From positions 124,001 to 188,000 of the forward strand of contig NZ_JAOAMV010000003.1 in NCBI RefSeq assembly GCF_025154015.1: a DNA stretch of 64,000 nucleotides, written 5' to 3'. The notes beneath the pieces were generated by a model that was not told the DNA's origin, ran no database searches, and saw nothing but the letters and a program-made list of their open reading frames with translations. The position numbers and the translations under genes are program-made. Below, one piece after another: positions 9,206 through 18,153 of this stretch; position 1 is the stretch's first letter; every line of letters starts with the position of its first letter. This DNA is from Tsuneonella litorea (GTDB lineage Bacteria; Pseudomonadota; Alphaproteobacteria; Sphingomonadales; Sphingomonadaceae).

Positions 9206-10348
9206 TCAGGCCGCGGCGCGCGGCGTTTCGCCCTCGAACCAGTCGATCAGCAGGGTAAGGACCTGACGTACCGCCTCGTCCTGCTCGGCGACGCGGGCCT
9301 CGAGCGCGGCAAGGCGCCGCTTCCAGTCCTCATCCCCGACGCTGGCGGCCGGCCGCGACTTGGCGAGGTCGGCAATCGCCTTCTGCAACTCCGCGATGCG
9401 TTCGTCGCGCTCGGCGAGCAGCGCCTCGACCTTCTTCCGCGGCGCGGGAGGCGGAGCGAATGCGTGCTTGACCGGCCCTGGCGCGGGTGCCGCCTCGATC
9501 TTCGGCAGCGGCTTGGGCGCAGCCATCGGGAAGGTGCTCTCGTCCTGCATCTCCTTGCGGATCGAGGACAGCATCGCCGCGTCGAGCCGCGTGCGCTGCT
9601 CGACGGCCCCGAGCAGCAGAAGCCGGCTCATCATCTGGTTGACCCTGCGCGGAATGCCGCCGGTCGCTTCGTGGAGGTCGGCGAACACGCGCTGGTCGAT
9701 GGCCGGGTTGCCGGTCCAGCCGACGCACTTGAGGCGGTGGGTGACGTAGGGTTCGATTTCCTCGCGGTCCATCGCCTCCAGGTGGTGCGCGGCGATGACC
9801 CGCTGGCGCAGCTGTTCGAGCTGGTCGTGCTCGGCGAGCACCTGCTTGAATTCGGGCTGGCCGAGCAGCAGCGTCTGAAGCAGCGGGTGCGCGCCAAGCT
9901 GGAAGTTCGACAGCATCCGCAATTCCTCGAGCGCCTCGACGCTGAGGTTCTGCGATTCGTCGACCACCAGCAGGCAGCGGCGGCCGGCGCGCGCCTCGTC
10001 CTGCAGGAAGCCCTCGATCGCGGCGAGCGCTGCCGCCTTGTCGCTGCCGCCCAGTTCGATCCCGAAGGCCTGCGCCGCCGAGAGCACCATTTCCTCGCCG
10101 TCGAGGTTGCTGGTGACGATCTGCCCGACGGTCAGCTGGCTCGGATCGATCTTGCGCATCAGGTGCGCCACGAGGGTCGACTTGCCCGCCCCCACTTCGC
10201 CGGTAATGACGATGAACCCCTCGCCCTGCGCAAGGCCGTAGCCGAGGTAGCTCAACGCCTTGCGATGCGTGTTGCTCTCGAAATAGAAGTTCGGATCGGG
10301 CGTCAGCTGGAATGGCCGGGCCGTAAGACCGTAGAAATCGTCGAACAT
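9206..10348 (-). CDS. XrtA-associated ExeA/GspA-type ATPase
   Basis: A 380-residue AAA+ ATPase like ExeA and the PEP-CTERM ATPase family TIGR03015. Walker A is GEVGAGKST (50-58), Walker B is LLVVDE (D130, E131), and a sensor region GQPEFKQVL follows. After the ATPase domain (to about residue 265) comes a Pro/Ala linker, then a predicted coiled coil rich in Glu/Arg/Leu (about 305-375). ATG at 10348 is preceded by a purine-rich GAGAGAAG; the family-typical N-terminus MFDDFYGLTARPFQLTPDP supports it. The protein may power assembly of the trans-envelope export apparatus; partner unknown. Confidence 0.92.
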   Translation of the reverse strand: MFDDFYGLTARPFQLTPDPNFYFESNTHRKALSYLGYGLAQGEGFIVITGEVGAGKSTLVAHLMRKIDPSQLTVGQIVTSNLDGEEMVLSAAQAFGIELGGSDKAAALAAIEGFLQDEARAGRRCLLVVDESQNLSVEALEELRMLSNFQLGAHPLLQTLLLGQPEFKQVLAEHDQLEQLRQRVIAAHHLEAMDREEIEPYVTHRLKCVGWTGNPAIDQRVFADLHEATGGIPRRVNQMMSRLLLLGAVEQRTRLDAAMLSSIRKEMQDESTFPMAAPKPLPKIEAAPAPGPVKHAFAPPPAPRKKVEALLAERDERIAELQKAIADLAKSRPAASVGDEDWKRRLAALEARVAEQDEAVRQVLTLLIDWFEGETPRAAA

Positions 10349-10379
10349 CGTCTTCTCTCGTTTTCCGTTCCGGTCGTCG

Positions 10380-12005
10380 TCAGAAATCGTAACGCAGGCC
10401 GAGCAGCGCGGCCGCGGTGGCGAGGTCCTGTCCGGCGGCATCGCTGTCGAAGCGGTCGACGCTGACCGCGGCGTTGGCCGAAAGCCCTTCGACCAGGTAC
10501 CGGCGGTAGGCCGCAGCCGCGCCCAGCACGGTCGCGTCGCCGGCGCCCGCGAACCCGCTCCTGAGCCACTGGACGCGCGAATTGACGGTGAAGCTGTCGC
10601 GCGGACCGAGCTGGCCTGTGAGATAGCTGGCGATCCAGTAGCTTTCGTCCACCACCCCGTTGGCGGCGGCCAGCACGGTGCCGGGCGCGCCGATGAACTT
10701 GCGCCGATCGTATCCCGCGCCAATCCCGCCGGTCATGCGGCCCAGCCGCTGCGAGACGCTCGCCTGCACGCCCCGCCCGCGGAACACGGCGGAGCGCACC
10801 GAGCCGAGCACGCCGGTGAGGCAGTTGCCTCCCTCGAGGCTGCTGACACATCCCTGCAGATCGCCGGTGACCGGGTTGCGGATCGCGGCGAAATCGGTTG
10901 GCAGCGCGGCCAGCGCATTGGTCAGCTGGCCGCCGAAGCCGGTGATCCCGTCGTAGACCGACAGGTTCACCGACGTCCGGCTGTCGGGCGCCCAGGCAAA
11001 GCTGCCGTAATAGGTCGTGGAATCGTAGCGCCGGCCGACGTGTGCCTCGGCCGCGGTGCGGCTCGAGGGGCGCCAGACGACGCCGACATCCCAGATCAGT
11101 CCCGAGACGTCGTAGGCAAGGCGGCGCGGGGATGACGTGTCGGTAACGAAGCGGCCGTCGGCGCCGATGACCGGGTTGCCGGCCCCGTCGCGCACCGCGT
11201 CGCGGTTCGATATCTCGACGTCCTCGTAGCCGAGCCCCCCGACCACCGCGAGGCTCGGGCCGAGCGGCACGGTCACATCGCTCCGCCAGTGCAGGTCCCG
11301 TACCCGGCTGTCGAGGTTGGTGGTGTCTTCCTGGTAGAAACCGGCACCGACCCCGATGCCGACCGGCAGCGGCGCGCCGGGACGCAGACCGGCGTGGACA
11401 TTGGCGCTCTGCACCACGCTTTCGTCGAACACGTCGATCCGCGGCGCGCCCGGCGCCGCGACGATCGCATCGGGGGCTTCAGCGCGGGCATAGCCGACCC
11501 GGTAGTTTGCGTTGATTTCGGCCTCGCCCGCGCTGGTGTGCAGCGTCGGCCCGGCATAGGCCGAATAGATCCGGCTTTCCGAAGGGCCGCGGTAGGCCGA
11601 AACCGCGCTGCCGCCGCCGCTGGCATCGACCCGCGTGCGGGTAGCGAGTGCGCCGGCCTCGACCGTGAGGGCCTGGGGAACGACCGCGGCGTACCCCCGC
11701 GCAATGCCGCTCAAGGTCGCGCTGTCGGACACCCGGTCGCCATACCCGAACGTGCGTTCGTAGCGGACCGAGGCGGCCACGCCGTTGTTGCGGCCCTGTA
11801 CGCTCGCATCGACCCCGACGGCTACCTGCGAATAAGTAACGGTGTCGTCGCCCGGAGAAAGTTCGGCGGCGAACACCTGGTTCGCCTCGATGTACGGATC
11901 GACGCGCGCGCTCTGGCGGTCTCCGCCTTCGCGGGGTGCTTTCGCGTGAGCAGGCATCGCGGCAATAGCCACGGCGCTCGCGAGCAGAATGGATATGCGT
12001 TTCAT
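10380..12005 (-). CDS. XrtA-locus outer-membrane beta-barrel protein
   Basis: A 541-residue exported protein: signal peptide MKRISILLASAVAIAAMPAHA, then alternating amphipathic strands and a C-terminal GLRYDF, the aromatic end recognised by the BAM machinery. It resembles the PEP-CTERM system-associated barrel family TIGR03016. A disulfide-sized CVSSLEGGNC insertion sits in one loop. Within the export operon, a barrel of this size is a good candidate for an outer-membrane polysaccharide pore or secretion partner of the export lipoprotein encoded three genes upstream, but this is inference. Only 4 bp separate it from the kinase gene. Confidence 0.87.
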   Translation of the reverse strand: MKRISILLASAVAIAAMPAHAKAPREGGDRQSARVDPYIEANQVFAAELSPGDDTVTYSQVAVGVDASVQGRNNGVAASVRYERTFGYGDRVSDSATLSGIARGYAAVVPQALTVEAGALATRTRVDASGGGSAVSAYRGPSESRIYSAYAGPTLHTSAGEAEINANYRVGYARAEAPDAIVAAPGAPRIDVFDESVVQSANVHAGLRPGAPLPVGIGVGAGFYQEDTTNLDSRVRDLHWRSDVTVPLGPSLAVVGGLGYEDVEISNRDAVRDGAGNPVIGADGRFVTDTSSPRRLAYDVSGLIWDVGVVWRPSSRTAAEAHVGRRYDSTTYYGSFAWAPDSRTSVNLSVYDGITGFGGQLTNALAALPTDFAAIRNPVTGDLQGCVSSLEGGNCLTGVLGSVRSAVFRGRGVQASVSQRLGRMTGGIGAGYDRRKFIGAPGTVLAAANGVVDESYWIASYLTGQLGPRDSFTVNSRVQWLRSGFAGAGDATVLGAAAAYRRYLVEGLSANAAVSVDRFDSDAAGQDLATAAALLGLRYDF

Positions 12006-12009
12006 GGGT

Positions 12010-13041
12010 TTATCCCCCGTACCCATAGTACGTCCCGAACCTTCGGCCGCTGGGGCTGAAGTGCGCCGCGTTGAGCAGGAGCTTGATGTCGGGACAGGCG
12101 CCGAGCAGCTGCACGGCATCTTCGAGCGCGCTCCGCCCGGTCCGGTCGGCCCGGCACACGAGCAGCGCCTGCCCCACGTGCTTGGCGAGTTCGGCGGCCG
12201 GCGAGGCAGCCAGCGCCGGCGGGCTGTCGAACACGACCATCCGGTTCGGCGCGCCGCGCGTCAGGCGGTCGAGCACCTGGGCGGTGCGCGCGCTGGCGAG
12301 GAACTCGCTGTCGGCGTTGCTCTGTTCTCCGGCAGCCAGCACGAACAGGCCGGGAATGTCGGTGGCAAGGACGAGGTCCTCGACCGCCAGCGACGGATCG
12401 GCCAGCGCGTCCATCAGCCCGCGCCCCTTGGGCAGGCCGAGCGTCGAGAGCACCGACGGCTTGGCGAAATCGGCATCCACGAGCAGGACTTCCCCGTCAC
12501 GCTCGCCCGCCATCGCGATCGCCAGGTTCACCGCGCAGAATGTCTTGCCCTCGCCGGGGTGCGGCGAAGAGACGAGCACGCGGCGCGCGGACGGATCGGC
12601 TGCGGCCTTTGCGGCGGCAATAACCTGCCGCTTGACGATGCGGAACTCCTCCAGCAGCGCGGTCGCCCCGTCTTCGGGCACGATCATCCCGCTGTCGGCC
12701 AGCTTCGCGCGGTCGATTGCGTGACGCGGCCCGCCGAAACGGACCGGCTGGTCGATCACAGGCGAAGGCGCCCGCGCCGGCGATACGACGGGCAACGGCG
12801 CATCGTGCCCGGCCTCGGGCTCGACCGGGCCGGTCTGCGGTTCGGTGGCGACCGGCGCTTCGGGCTTGACCGCCCTTGCGCGCTTCATCGCCGGTTCTTC
12901 GAGCCGTGCCGGCATTTTTGCCGGGCGAAAGGGCGTCAACCCGAAAATCCCGCTGGCGCGTTCGAGCAGCGAGCCGGAACCGGCGCCGGATGCTTCGTCG
13001 TCAGGCTTGCCGGGAAGCGGGATCTTGGTCTGTTCGGTCAT
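12010..13041 (-). CDS. XrtA-locus tyrosine autokinase (BY-kinase)
   Basis: A 343-residue bacterial tyrosine kinase domain of the CpsD/Wzc type, matching TIGR03018. Walker A is SPHPGEGKT (159-167), Walker A' is VLLVDADF (185-192), Walker B is VVFDSPP (D272). The C-terminus TYYGYGG provides a short tyrosine cluster, the usual autophosphorylation site. About 120 N-terminal residues are Pro/Ala/Glu-rich and probably unstructured. It works with the separately encoded chain-length protein directly upstream to control polymer length and export by cycles of phosphorylation, as in Gram-positive CpsC/CpsD pairs. Confidence 0.92.
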   Translation of the reverse strand: MTEQTKIPLPGKPDDEASGAGSGSLLERASGIFGLTPFRPAKMPARLEEPAMKRARAVKPEAPVATEPQTGPVEPEAGHDAPLPVVSPARAPSPVIDQPVRFGGPRHAIDRAKLADSGMIVPEDGATALLEEFRIVKRQVIAAAKAAADPSARRVLVSSPHPGEGKTFCAVNLAIAMAGERDGEVLLVDADFAKPSVLSTLGLPKGRGLMDALADPSLAVEDLVLATDIPGLFVLAAGEQSNADSEFLASARTAQVLDRLTRGAPNRMVVFDSPPALAASPAAELAKHVGQALLVCRADRTGRSALEDAVQLLGACPDIKLLLNAAHFSPSGRRFGTYYGYGG

Positions 13042-13054
13042 CTCGCTCGTCCCC

Positions 13055-14557
13055 TCACGCGACCATGCCGCGCTGGACGAACTCGATCCCCAGCAGCACC
13101 ACGAACAGTCCGGCGAGCGCCCCGCTGCCGGCGTAGAACATCTTCATCCGCTTCGCCCGCAGCGCCCTGGCACCGTCCGACAGCGTTTCCGAAATCGTCC
13201 CGAGCACCGGCAAGTCGAGCGCGCGTTCGAGCGCCGCCGCGGTGGCGAAGGTCGACCTGACCTGGGTCAGTCCAAACGCGGTGCCGATCCCCGCGGCAAT
13301 GCCGGCGAGCAGCACGCCGAACAGCAGCAGCGGGCGGTTCGGCGAAGCCGGCTGGCGCGGCGTGGTGGGCGGGTCGACGACGTCGAACTTGAAGCTCGAC
13401 CGCTCGCTTTCGACCTGTCCGCGCAGACGCATCTCCTCGCGGTCCTGCAGGAGCTCGTCGTATTTCTTCTTGAGCACGTCGTAATCGCGGCTGATCCGGT
13501 TCGCCTCGGCGGATACCGCCGGCTCGCTGGCCTGGTCGGCCATCGCGCCGCTGATCTCCGACTGGAGCGCCGCCTTGCGGGCGAGCAGCGCCTGCACGTT
13601 GGCCTCGCGCTCCGCCTTGATCGAGACGAGCGAGCTGTAGGCGGGGTTCGGCGCGCCGGCCGCGACGTTCGCCCCGCCGTTCTTCTGCAGCAGCGCAATC
13701 TGGCGCTTCAGCGCGACGACGTCGGGATGGCTGTCGGTAAGGCCGCGCGCCTGCATCGCCGCCAGCTGGCCCTGCGCCTGGCTCAGGGCGCTGCCGTCAC
13801 CCGGACCGGCGAGCGTACGCGGGGTACCGGCGAGCTGGCCGCTGATCGCGGCGAGCGCGCTCTGCGCGGCGGCGAGGTCGGCCTCAACCCCGCGCAGTTC
13901 CTGCCGGGTCCCCGACAGCCGGCCGGCGATCGCGGTCGATCCGCCGACGAGCTCGGGGTGCTCGGCCTCGAACTGCGAGAGCTTGGCCTCAGCCGCTTCG
14001 AGCTCGACCTTCCGCTCCTCGAGCTGCTGGTCGAGGAACACCACCGTGTCGGCCACTTCGCCGCGGTTGCCGGCGATGTTCTCCTCGCGGAATATATCGA
14101 TCAGCTTCTGGACCACGCTCTGCGCGAGCTTGGCGTTTTCCGCATCGGAGAACTTGCGCTGGCCTACCGTCGCGGTGATCGTGAACAGGTTGTCCTCGAC
14201 GCTCTCGACCTTCACGTCCTCGGCCAGCGAGGCGACCGCCTTGTCCATCTCGCGCTGGCTGGCGATGTTGCGTCCCAGGTCGGTCCCGCGGATCACCTTT
14301 TCCAGGTTGACCGCGCCCGCGAGCGTCTTCTTGACCCGCTGGATCTCGTCCGCGCCGCCGTTGGCGATCTTGAGCTGGTCGGACAACACGTCGTCGAGCT
14401 GGACGTAGATGCGGGCTTTCGATTCGTAGGCGTTAGGGATCATCGCCACCGCGATCCACCCGAGCAGGCAGACGCCCCACGCCACGCCGAGCACCAGCCA
14501 GCGCCGGTACCAGGCAGAGTGCGCGGCCGCGCGCAGTTCCTCGAAGACCTCGTTCAT
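13055..14557 (-). CDS. Polysaccharide chain-length determinant (Wzz-type), XrtA locus
   Basis: A 500-residue polysaccharide co-polymerase matching the PEP-CTERM locus family TIGR03007. It has an N-terminal membrane segment (about 20-38), a large periplasmic coiled coil (about 150-400, rich in E/A/L heptads), a hydrophobic segment near RPLLLFGVLLAGIAAG, and a final membrane segment close to the C-terminus. It sets polymer length in the inner membrane and bridges toward the outer-membrane export protein. Unlike Wzc, the kinase domain is on a separate gene (13 bp downstream). Confidence 0.93.
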   Translation of the reverse strand: MNEVFEELRAAAHSAWYRRWLVLGVAWGVCLLGWIAVAMIPNAYESKARIYVQLDDVLSDQLKIANGGADEIQRVKKTLAGAVNLEKVIRGTDLGRNIASQREMDKAVASLAEDVKVESVEDNLFTITATVGQRKFSDAENAKLAQSVVQKLIDIFREENIAGNRGEVADTVVFLDQQLEERKVELEAAEAKLSQFEAEHPELVGGSTAIAGRLSGTRQELRGVEADLAAAQSALAAISGQLAGTPRTLAGPGDGSALSQAQGQLAAMQARGLTDSHPDVVALKRQIALLQKNGGANVAAGAPNPAYSSLVSIKAEREANVQALLARKAALQSEISGAMADQASEPAVSAEANRISRDYDVLKKKYDELLQDREEMRLRGQVESERSSFKFDVVDPPTTPRQPASPNRPLLLFGVLLAGIAAGIGTAFGLTQVRSTFATAAALERALDLPVLGTISETLSDGARALRAKRMKMFYAGSGALAGLFVVLLGIEFVQRGMVA

Positions 14558-14573
14558 GTGCGGTCAGGCCTCT

Positions 14574-15218
14574 TCAGAACATGCTTTCGGGGATGATGAT
14601 CACGTCGCCCGGCTGAAGCATGACGTTTGCCTCGCTCGCGCCGCGCTTGAGCAGGTCGCCGAGGCGCAGGCCGTATTCCTTCTGGCGGCCCGCCTGCTTG
14701 TCGAAGCGGATCAGCTTGGCCTTGTTGCCCGCGGCGAATTCACTGAGCCCGCCGACAGCGATCATCGCGTCGAGAACGGTCATGTTTGCGCGGTAGGGAA
14801 TGCTCGCGGGCTTCTCGGTCGCGCCGACGATGCGCACCTGCTGGCTGAAGGTGCCCGCGAAATTGGTCACGATCACGCTGACGATCGGATCCTCGATGTA
14901 CTGCGACAGCTGGAGGCGGATGTCTTCCGACAGCATCGCGGGGGTCTTGCCCACGGCGGGCATGTCGCTGACCAGCGGCGTGGTGATGCGACCGTCGGGG
15001 CGAACCTGGATCTTCTCCGCGCTGAGTTCCGGATTGCGCCAGACGCTGACGGTCAGTTCGTCGAGCGGCCCGATCACGTAATCCTCGCCCGGCCCTTCCT
15101 GCATCGCGACGAACGATGCGGGCGGCAACTGGTTGCCGCCGCCTGTCGCGCACCCGCCGAGCGCGAGCGCGGCAAGCATGGTGCCGGCAAGAAGGCGTGG
15201 GGAAATGGATTCCAGCAT
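14574..15218 (-). CDS. Polysaccharide export lipoprotein (Wza-type)
   Basis: A 214-residue outer-membrane lipoprotein with a lipobox LALGGC near residue 22, then a Poly_export domain (GEDYVIGPLDELTVSVWRNPEL) and a SLBB-like domain (VRIVGATEKPASIPY). It fits the PEP-CTERM export family TIGR03027. Start: ATG at 15218, with GAGGA about eight bases upstream; the longer open frame to 15281 would displace the signal peptide. First gene of the export sub-operon, preceded by a 175-bp gap that holds a strong hairpin, so it probably has its own promoter or a processed leader. Confidence 0.93.
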   Translation of the reverse strand: MLESISPRLLAGTMLAALALGGCATGGGNQLPPASFVAMQEGPGEDYVIGPLDELTVSVWRNPELSAEKIQVRPDGRITTPLVSDMPAVGKTPAMLSEDIRLQLSQYIEDPIVSVIVTNFAGTFSQQVRIVGATEKPASIPYRANMTVLDAMIAVGGLSEFAAGNKAKLIRFDKQAGRQKEYGLRLGDLLKRGASEANVMLQPGDVIIIPESMF

Positions 15219-15250
15219 CGATGCATCCTCGAATTCGTGTCGCGCAGCCG

Positions 15251-15283
15251 CGGTGCATCGTCCGGGAGCGACCCGGTGCACCG
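15251..15283 (-). promoter_or_regulatory. Bulged hairpin in the leader of the export operon
   Basis: CGGTGCA (15251-15257) pairs with TGCACCG (15277-15283), and CCGGG (15262-15266) with CCCGG (15272-15276), giving a 12-bp stem with a 4-base one-sided bulge and a 5-base loop. It lies 33 bases before the start of the export lipoprotein, in the untranslated leader between the decarboxylase and export genes. It could attenuate or stabilise the message, or be an operator for a dimeric regulator. No T run follows, so it is not an intrinsic terminator. Function inferred only. Confidence 0.45.
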
Positions 15284-15362
15284 CACGAGCGCAGGTACCG
15301 GCGGCCTGTGTCGCCGAAATTGGTGAACATACCGTTAGGTTTGAGAGGCCTTGCGAGGGCCG

Positions 15363-15377
15363 GTCCCGGATCGGGAC
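15363..15377 (-). repeat. 6-bp inverted repeat after the decarboxylase gene
   Basis: GTCCCG-GAT-CGGGAC, a perfect 6-bp inverted repeat with a 3-base spacer, starts 17 bases after the decarboxylase stop on the minus strand. There is no T run on either side, so it could slow transcription or protect the 3' end of a processed message, but does not look like a complete terminator. Confidence 0.35.
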
Positions 15378-15393
15378 AGCGCGCGCGTAAAGG

Positions 15394-16623
15394 TTAAATC
15401 AGCAACTCGCGCGCCGGTCCCTGACCCAGGAAGCTGGCGGGCGAAGCGCTGGCGCCATACGCCCCGGCGCAGAACACCGCCACGAGATCGCCCACTTCGG
15501 CGCGGGGCAGCATGGCCTTGTCGGCCAGTCGGTCGAGCGGGGTGCAAAGGCAACCGACGACGTTCGCTTCCTCGTTAGCCTCTTCACCGAACCGCGTGGC
15601 GATCGCGACCGGGTAGTTCCGGCGCACGACGGTGCCGAAATTGCCCGACGCGGCGAGCTGGTGGTGCAGGCCGCCGTCGGTGACGAGATAGGTCTCGCCG
15701 TGGCTGTCCTTCCGGTCGACGATTTCGCACAGGTACACCCCGGCTTCCCCGACGAGGTAGCGGCCCAGTTCGATGCACAGCTGAGTGCCAGCAAGCGTGT
15801 CGGGAAGCGCCGCGAACCGCTCGGCCAGCCGCTTGCCGACCAGCGCGAGGTCGACCGGCGTGTCGCCTGCGAAGTAGGGAATGCCGAGGCCCCCGCCCAT
15901 GTTGAGCCTGGGAAGCGTCCCCTGCCCGATCGCGCGCGCCAGCCGGTCGGCAAGGTCGAGCACGTTGCCCTGCGTCTCGGCGATCGCTTCGGCGTCGAGG
16001 GCCTGGCTGCCGGTGAATATTTGCAGTCCCCGCCAGTCGGCCCCGGCAGCAATCATCGCGCGCGCCAGTGCCGGCACGCGTTCGGCATCGATCCCGAACG
16101 GCTTGGCGCCCCCGCCCATCTTCATGCCCGATCCGCGCAGTTCGAAATCGGGATTGACCCGGATCGCGATGCGCGGCTGCCTGCCCAGCCGCTCGCCGAT
16201 CGAAAGGGCGCGGCGCGCTTCGTTCTCGCTTTCGCAGTTGAGGGTGACGCCCGCTTCGATCGCGGCCTCCAGTTCGCGGTCGCGCTTGCCCGGCCCGGCA
16301 AAGCTGACCAGCGCGGGATCGATGCCTGCTTCGGTCACGAGGGCAAGTTCACCGCCCGAAGCGATGTCGAAGCCATCGGCAAGACCCGCCATGTGCTCGA
16401 GAACCGGGCGCCACGCATTGGCTTTCACCGCGTAGTGGATCGCCAGCCGGTCGGGCATCGCGGCGCGAAGATCGGCCATGCGGTCGTCCATGTGCCGCCT
16501 CGAATAGACGAACAGCGGGGTGCCGCCCGCCTCGGCCACGAGTTCGCGCGCCGTCCTGCCCCCGATGGCGAGTTGGCCGTCCTTCGCCGCGTAGCCGTCC
16601 GGTATCGGTCCGAGCGGCTTCAT
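15394..16623 (-). CDS. XrtA-associated PLP-dependent decarboxylase
   Basis: A 409-residue fold-III PLP enzyme related to diaminopimelate and ornithine decarboxylases, matching exosortase A-associated family TIGR03099. The PLP lysine is K67 in HYAVKANAW; the phosphate-binding MGGGLGIPY and the C-terminal CAGAYGASAS loop are conserved. The RPR motif that binds the meso-DAP side chain in LysA is absent, replaced by PASFLGQGPARE, so the substrate is probably not DAP. It is not next to dapF or other lysine genes but overlaps the acyl-CoA ligase by 4 bp, which argues for a shared pathway making an amine or amino-acyl product. Confidence 0.92.
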   Translation of the reverse strand: MKPLGPIPDGYAAKDGQLAIGGRTARELVAEAGGTPLFVYSRRHMDDRMADLRAAMPDRLAIHYAVKANAWRPVLEHMAGLADGFDIASGGELALVTEAGIDPALVSFAGPGKRDRELEAAIEAGVTLNCESENEARRALSIGERLGRQPRIAIRVNPDFELRGSGMKMGGGAKPFGIDAERVPALARAMIAAGADWRGLQIFTGSQALDAEAIAETQGNVLDLADRLARAIGQGTLPRLNMGGGLGIPYFAGDTPVDLALVGKRLAERFAALPDTLAGTQLCIELGRYLVGEAGVYLCEIVDRKDSHGETYLVTDGGLHHQLAASGNFGTVVRRNYPVAIATRFGEEANEEANVVGCLCTPLDRLADKAMLPRAEVGDLVAVFCAGAYGASASPASFLGQGPARELLI

Positions 16624-18134
16624 CCGGCCATCTCCGCGGCAAGCGCGTTGCGGTCGAGCTTGCCGTTCGGGTTGCGCGGCATCGCGGCATAGGACCGGAT
16701 GATGCGGGGGAGCATGAAGTTCGGCAGCAATGCGGCGAGCGCCTTGCGCAGGGCGTCTTCGTCAAACGCGCCGACCGGGCGCACGGCGAGGCATACCGCC
16801 TGTCCCAGCCGCTCGTCGGGCACGCCGATTGCGACCGCTTCAGCGGCCAGGCCGGTGGCGATCGCGGCGTCTTCGACCTCCTGCGGGCTGATGCGGTTGC
16901 CCGCGCTCTTAATCATCGCGTCGCGCCGGCCGACGAAATAGAGCAGCCCGTCGGCCGCGCGGCGCACGCGGTCGCCGGACCAGACCGCCATGCCGCCGTA
17001 CCGGGACGCTTCGGGCGCGGGCCGAAATCGCTCGGCGGTGCGCGCTTCGTCCTGCCAGTAGCCCAAGGCCACGAGCGGCCCGGCATGGACCAGCTCGCCC
17101 TCCACGCCGTCGCCAGCGACCGTGCCGTCGTCGGCGATCACCAGGATCTCCGCGAACGGTATCGCCTTGCCCATCGAGGTCGGGTGGCTGTCGACCAGCG
17201 CCGGGTCGAGATAAGTCGAGCGGAACGCCTCGGTCAGGCCGTACATCGGGAACAGGCGCGCCTGCGGAAAAATCCGCCGCAGCGCACGCACCAGCGGCTC
17301 GGTCAGCGCGCCGCCGCTGTTGGTCAGGCGGCGCATCGAAGCGACGGCGTCTTCGGGCCAGTCGATCTCCGCGAGCTGGACCCACAGCGGCGGCACCGCC
17401 GCCAGTGTCGTGACCCCGTGGCGGGCACACGCCTTCACCACGTCGCGCGGCACGAGGTAATCGAGCGGCACCACGCAGCCGCCCGCATACCATGTGCTCA
17501 GCAGCTGGTTCTGCCCGTAATCGAAGCTCAAGGGCAGCACCGCGAGCGTGACGTCGTCCGCCGCCATCCCGAGGTAGTGCGCCACGCTGACCGCACCGAG
17601 CCACATGTTGGCGTGGCTCAGCACCACGCCCTTGGGCTTGCCGGTCGAGCCGCTGGTATAGAGGATCGCGGCAATGTCGTCGGGGTCGTGATCCGATGGA
17701 CCGAGGGGGTCGCACCCCCGCGACGCTTCGAGCAGGTCCTCTTCCGCCAGCACCCCGCAGCCGGCCGGCGCGTCGCCGTCCTCGAGGCTCGCGAGCCGCG
17801 CCTTCGTGCCCACCAGCAGCACCGCGCCACTATCGGCCAGGATGTGCGCGACCTGGAGGCGCTTCAGCAGCGGGTTGATCGGCACGTGGACCATTCCCGC
17901 CCGGGCGCAGGCGAGCGGCAGCAGGCAGGTCGCCTCGCCCTTCGCCGCCCAGCTCGCGATCCGGTCGCCGGGCGCGGCGCGTCCCGCCAGCCAGGCGGCG
18001 ATCTGCCCGACACGGGTTCTTAAGTCCTGATGGGTAAGCGTGCCCCCGCGCAAGACCAGCGCCGGCGCTTCGCCCTCGCCCCGTTCGGCGAGATGATCGA
18101 GCGGCCGGGGCCGGGGATCGGGCGCGAGGGACAT
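16620..18134 (-). CDS. XrtA-associated acyl-CoA ligase / AMP-forming synthetase
   Basis: A 504-residue ANL-superfamily adenylating enzyme matching exosortase A-associated family TIGR03098. The P-loop YTSGSTGKPKG is at 159-169, the A5-type MYGLTEAFRSTYL follows, and the C-terminal catalytic lysine is K492 in NPNGKLDRNAL, close to the usual end of the family. It activates a carboxylate as AMP ester and can pass it to CoA or to a carrier protein; the ACP gene in the divergent operon is the obvious partner. First gene of the minus operon; its ATG shares a CATG palindrome with an alternative start of the divergent gene. Confidence 0.92.
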   Translation of the reverse strand: MSLAPDPRPRPLDHLAERGEGEAPALVLRGGTLTHQDLRTRVGQIAAWLAGRAAPGDRIASWAAKGEATCLLPLACARAGMVHVPINPLLKRLQVAHILADSGAVLLVGTKARLASLEDGDAPAGCGVLAEEDLLEASRGCDPLGPSDHDPDDIAAILYTSGSTGKPKGVVLSHANMWLGAVSVAHYLGMAADDVTLAVLPLSFDYGQNQLLSTWYAGGCVVPLDYLVPRDVVKACARHGVTTLAAVPPLWVQLAEIDWPEDAVASMRRLTNSGGALTEPLVRALRRIFPQARLFPMYGLTEAFRSTYLDPALVDSHPTSMGKAIPFAEILVIADDGTVAGDGVEGELVHAGPLVALGYWQDEARTAERFRPAPEASRYGGMAVWSGDRVRRAADGLLYFVGRRDAMIKSAGNRISPQEVEDAAIATGLAAEAVAIGVPDERLGQAVCLAVRPVGAFDEDALRKALAALLPNFMLPRIIRSYAAMPRNPNGKLDRNALAAEMAG

Positions 18135-18153
18135 GGTTACTCCGAAGGGCGAA

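Noticed and set aside
15363-15377. Intrinsic terminator after the decarboxylase gene
   Set aside because: The stem is only 6 bp and no T run follows on the minus strand.
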